Assembly: GCF_000234805.1 (NCBI RefSeq)
Contig: NC_016645.1
Span: 1,836,391-1,900,390, forward strand
DNA from: Pyrobaculum ferrireducens
GTDB lineage: Archaea; Thermoproteota; Thermoprotei; Thermoproteales; Thermoproteaceae
DNA length: 64,000 nt
Reading direction: 5' to 3'
In this document: piece by piece, positions 61,122 to 64,000 of the stretch
How the letters are laid out: each line of letters begins with the position of its first letter
Position numbering within the stretch: position 1 is the stretch's first letter
Notes under the pieces: model-generated
The model's database searches: none
Told to the model about the DNA's origin: nothing
The model's input: the letters and a program-made list of their open reading frames with translations, nothing else
Position numbers and translations under genes: made by a program

Positions 61122-62038
61122 AGCTTGAATTTGGGCTCTCTCTTTGCAAGCGCTTGGCGTACGGCGTAAACCAAGCCTTCGACGTCGCGCGTCTTTATAT
61201 ATGGCAACAGATCGACGGCTGGTTCAGCGTATATACACGTCTTTAACTTGCCGTCGCTTGTCAACCTCATAGTAGTGCACCCGCTACAGAAAGTGGGGTT
61301 ATTGAAGTTCTTAATTAACTCTATGGTCACCCCGGCCACGACGTATAGAGGTCTATTATGGAGTTCTCTCCTCATTCCAACAGGCCTACCTCCCAGCTCG
61401 TTAATGATAGATACCACCGTCTCTACGGGCTCGTAGTAATTGTCGAAGATCTTGACACCTGATCCGTTTGGCATTAGTTCAATAAATTGGAGAGAGGCCC
61501 CAAGCGACGCGGCAAGTCTAATTAGACCCTTTACGCTTTCTCTATCTGTATTTACTCCGCGCATCACCACTGCATTTAGCTTAAGCAAAATACCCCTGTT
61601 TCTAGTCTCGACAAGACCTCTTAAAACCTCGCGAAAAGCACTGGGCGGCACGCCGGCGATTTTTGAGTATTTCTCAGGATCTGCGACATGCACCGACACA
61701 TTGATTCTCCTCAGCCCCGCCGCCTGTAACTTATCAATCCACCTTCTCAACAAGTAGCCATTTGTAGTCAACGTAACCACCGCGCCGCTCTTAGCAATAT
61801 TTGAAATTACTAGATCTATATCACTTCTCAGAAGAGGCTCGCCGCCGGTGATCTTGAAGTCGGAGACCCCCAGCGATTTAAACACCGACGTAACAAAACC
61901 ATAGTCCTCAGCCGTTAAGCCTCTACCTTGGCGCCTCAACTGACCCTCAAAGTGGCAAAAGATACAGTTATAGTTACATTCGTCATTAACCACGTATCTA
62001 AGCTTCTGGAAAGGTCTGCCATATCTATCAAAAAGCAC
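61106..62038 (-). CDS. moaA: GTP 3',8-cyclase MoaA
   Basis: 310 residues. DECNYNCIFC is the radical-SAM CX3CX2C; FKITGGEPLLRSDI, LTTNGYLL, RINVSVHVADPEKYSKI and FCSGCTTMRLTSDGKLKTCIY contains the C-terminal second cluster. First step of molybdopterin synthesis, paired functionally with the MoaC-like gene at 54.8 kb. TATA-like ttaaatac at 62060-62067, ~24 bases upstream. Confidence 0.95.
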   Translation of the reverse strand: MLFDRYGRPFQKLRYVVNDECNYNCIFCHFEGQLRRQGRGLTAEDYGFVTSVFKSLGVSDFKITGGEPLLRSDIDLVISNIAKSGAVVTLTTNGYLLRRWIDKLQAAGLRRINVSVHVADPEKYSKIAGVPPSAFREVLRGLVETRNRGILLKLNAVVMRGVNTDRESVKGLIRLAASLGASLQFIELMPNGSGVKIFDNYYEPVETVVSIINELGGRPVGMRRELHNRPLYVVAGVTIELIKNFNNPTFCSGCTTMRLTSDGKLKTCIYAEPAVDLLPYIKTRDVEGLVYAVRQALAKREPKFKLYSSS

Positions 62039-62122
62039 AGACCAGACACGATTGGTAGGTTAAATACATTAAGCAGTTTACGTCTACTACACGTATACTT
62101 ATATCTCTTCTTCTTTCTAGCA

Positions 62123-63583
62123 GTGGTGGATAGCTGGCTAGCGGCAACTCCGGCTGTTGTGTCCTCACTTGCCAGCTGGTTTGTATACAGACACTACGCT
62201 GTGCTAGCTTGGATTATCCTGTCAGCCCTTTTGCTAATCCTCTCAGGTAACGGCGCTGTCTTACTCCTAAATACTACATTGATAACGTTGGTAATCTTTA
62301 GGGCTATCTACGATAGATATAGAATTGCAACAATGATTTTATTTACAATAGTTACTTTTATAAAAATACTAATTCTTATAGAATACTACTTGAATGAAAT
62401 ATTAATCTATATATATTACTTAGTTGATGAAGTATTTACAGGATACTCAATTGCATTAATGTACCTATACAACTTCAAGCCAAGCCAGCTCGGCAAATCC
62501 CTATGGTTGCTATTACCGGCGTCTGCCTTAGTCTCTACGTCCACGCTACCGCTTTCGGTCTTAGCTGGGAGCACGGCGGCTTTAGCCGACGTGTCGCCTA
62601 TGTTAGTGATAGCTCTGGCGGCTTTCAACGTTTACTACCTCACATCTCTAGGCGAATTCCTAAGCATTTTGCCTGCGTTAATGCTTCTACTATCTTATGT
62701 ACTCACTTATAAGAGGGTTCTCTACCTCTCCACACAGCCACCTCTGGGCTGGCTATATTCTTGGCTAGGCGGGCGGTATAAGGTGGTCCGCCTCCTAGGG
62801 ATAGGCGGATTTAGCTATGTACTAATGGTGAGGCAGAAGGGGAGTGTCTACGCCGCGAAGATACTACGTTATCTTGACGACTACGGGGCGCCGTTGGCTG
62901 GAGACGAGAATATCTTACGCCATTTTGGACAGGAGATGAACCGATACCTCGAAATAAGGTCGAATTACGTAGTAAAGGCTTTTGAGGTATACCTACCAGC
63001 GGTGGGGTACAACGACATGCGCCAATATATGAAAAACCCGCCCTACATATTGCTAGAGTATATGGAGGGGGGGACGTTGAGAGATCTGCTGAGGGCTCGG
63101 AAGAGGCTACCGCCGGGCCAGGTGGCGGAGTTGTTTAAACAGCTGGCCCAGGGGCTGTACGAAATTCACAAACACAACATCGTCCACCTGGACATAAAGC
63201 CTGAGAATATAATGTTCACAAGAGACAGGAAGACGGCGAAAATAGGCGACATGGGAATAGCCAAGGTAGTAACTGGCGGCTATGTGCATAGTAGCTTCAT
63301 GTCGCCTGCATACGCAGCGCCTGAGGTTAAGAAAGGCACCGCGTCGTTCGCCTCTGATATATACTCGCTGGGGTGCGTCCTCTACGAGGCGTTGACTGGC
63401 ATAAACCCCAACGTGTTTGTTGAAAATGGCTACCAGATACCGCCCCCAAGTACTTATGCCGCTGACGTACCTGCATGGATGGACGATCTTATCCTGAGAA
63501 TGCTGAGCATAGATCCGTCGAAGAGGCCGAGCGTCGCCGAGTTAGTTAATTTTATATCAGGCATTTTAGAGGGTCGACGATGA
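62123..63583 (+). CDS. Membrane-anchored Ser/Thr protein kinase (eukaryote-like)
   Basis: ~486 residues. The first ~200 residues contain about six to eight hydrophobic helices; the kinase domain follows: GIGGFSYV (Gly226), AAKIL (Lys246), HLDIKPEN (His355-Asp357), GDMGIAK (Asp376, DMG rather than DFG), YAAPEV and ASDIYSLGCVLYEAL. Start is uncertain: GTG 62123 fits TATA-like cttatatct (62098-62106); earlier in-frame ATG at 61928 would run antisense into moaA. ATGA overlap with the FHA gene. Confidence 0.85.
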   Translation: MVDSWLAATPAVVSSLASWFVYRHYAVLAWIILSALLLILSGNGAVLLLNTTLITLVIFRAIYDRYRIATMILFTIVTFIKILILIEYYLNEILIYIYYLVDEVFTGYSIALMYLYNFKPSQLGKSLWLLLPASALVSTSTLPLSVLAGSTAALADVSPMLVIALAAFNVYYLTSLGEFLSILPALMLLLSYVLTYKRVLYLSTQPPLGWLYSWLGGRYKVVRLLGIGGFSYVLMVRQKGSVYAAKILRYLDDYGAPLAGDENILRHFGQEMNRYLEIRSNYVVKAFEVYLPAVGYNDMRQYMKNPPYILLEYMEGGTLRDLLRARKRLPPGQVAELFKQLAQGLYEIHKHNIVHLDIKPENIMFTRDRKTAKIGDMGIAKVVTGGYVHSSFMSPAYAAPEVKKGTASFASDIYSLGCVLYEALTGINPNVFVENGYQIPPPSTYAADVPAWMDDLILRMLSIDPSKRPSVAELVNFISGILEGRR

Positions 63584-64000
63584 CGTGGAGATGCCCCGTC
63601 TGCGGCACCGAGAACCGAGACGACGAGTTGATGTGTAGGGTGTGCGGCGCGTATAAGCCCGAGGCAACGACTAGAAAAATAAGTCAAGTGGTGAAAGAAG
63701 CGGTCTCCGCTGTGGTTGCCGTAGAGATCTTGGAGAGCCCCATCGAGACGCTTGTGGGTAGGAGGTTCGAGTTTAAGGCTGGTTCTCCAGGTGCTGTCGT
63801 TACTGTGGGGAGGGCTGTGGAGAACAACGTCGTGGTGCCCGACCCAGCGGTGTCGCGGAGGCATCTGAGGCTTATAGTAACTTCTAATGGGATAGTTGTA
63901 GAGGATCTGGGTAGTAGCAACGGCACGTACCTAATAGAGGGGGAAAAGGAGCGCCAGATTAAGGTTGAGAACGTCGGCGGAGGGGCTCTGGTTAGGATAG
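63580..64000 (+). CDS. Zinc-ribbon FHA-domain protein (partial, cut at window end)
   Basis: At least 140 residues, 3' end outside the window. MTWRCPVCGTENRDDELMCRVCGAYK is an N-terminal zinc ribbon; VTVGRAVENNVVVPDPAVSRRHLRLIV ... VEDLGSSNGTYLI is a canonical FHA domain with the phosphothreonine-binding SRRH and SSNG. Overlaps the kinase stop by four bases. A zinc-ribbon-FHA layout is known in crenarchaeal ArnA, regulator of archaellum genes; here it is the likely reader of the kinase's phosphorylation. Confidence 0.9.
   Translation, partial: MTWRCPVCGTENRDDELMCRVCGAYKPEATTRKISQVVKEAVSAVVAVEILESPIETLVGRRFEFKAGSPGAVVTVGRAVENNVVVPDPAVSRRHLRLIVTSNGIVVEDLGSSNGTYLIEGEKERQIKVENVGGGALVRI

Noticed and set aside
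61928-62122. A longer kinase frame beginning at 61928
   Set aside because: The extra ~65 codons are antisense to moaA and its promoter; a TATA-like box before GTG 62123 is a better fit.

Overview
The window looks like a piece of chromosome from a hyperthermophilic crenarchaeon of the genus Pyrobaculum (Thermoproteales). Evidence: archaeal information genes (PCNA, two-subunit RFC, Orc1/Cdc6, TFE, MBF1, L2e/S17e/L37e/S7 ribosomal proteins, Sm-like protein, proteasome beta); A-type ATP synthase genes; many GTG starts; and TATA-like boxes 22-28 bases before most first-gene start codons, i.e. leaderless mRNAs. The 80-residue Sm-like protein matches, from memory and unchecked, the SmAP1 of Pyrobaculum aerophilum. 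No tRNA, rRNA, CRISPR array or insertion sequence was seen.

Layout. 0.1-7.3 kb: radical SAM protein, Pth2, a large secreted subtilase, Nudix hydrolase. 7.4-10.6 kb: succinate dehydrogenase sdhABCD. 10.7-15 kb: PCNA, then a four-gene electron-bifurcating EtfABCX (FixABCX) operon. 15.1-18.1 kb: a MoaD-MoaE fusion, a KaiC-like ATPase and small hypotheticals. 18.2-23 kb: S7, both RFC subunits, Orc1/Cdc6 with a promoter-proximal inverted repeat, a winged-helix gene, then a GC-rich structured stretch that looks like an unassigned RNA. 23.3-30.4 kb: nuclease-like protein, MtnA, NSUN/PUA methyltransferase, AMMECR1, NfeD-stomatin pair. 30.6-33 kb: A-type ATPase subunits and a 47-residue helical protein. 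33-41 kb: permuted GTPase, nuclease, FAD oxidoreductase, phosphohexomutase, DUF763, divergent pyrF/pyrB, Ard1-type acetyltransferase. 41.1-45.3 kb: a type IV pilus-type membrane protein followed by a secretion ATPase fused in frame to archaeal tRNA-guanine transglycosylase (ArcTGT). 45.3-52.7 kb: PAC2, TFE, HflX, MBF1, a stand-alone ArcTGT-type PUA protein, SmAP/L37e, MarC, Mrp ATPase, cytidine deaminase, an Fe-S protein. 52.7-64 kb: SDR, GlyA, tandem MoaC, type II IPP isomerase, L2, S17e, FKBP, proteasome beta, enolase, ModE-like regulator, MoaA, membrane Ser/Thr kinase and a zinc-ribbon FHA protein cut by the window end.

Themes. (1) Molybdopterin synthesis is scattered but rich: MoaA, a duplicated MoaC, a MoaD-MoaE fusion and a ModE-type DNA-binding protein. 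(2) Eight C/D box sRNA genes with near-perfect C-12-D'-3-C'-12-D geometry lie in short intergenic gaps. (3) At least five divergent gene pairs, 37-46 bases apart, appear to share or overlap one TATA region. (4) The most unusual single objects are the secretion-ATPase/ArcTGT fusion, the two-domain MoaC whose active-site residues are divided between the halves, and the structured RNA-like stretch at 22972-23187 with mutually exclusive helices ending in a U-tract terminator.
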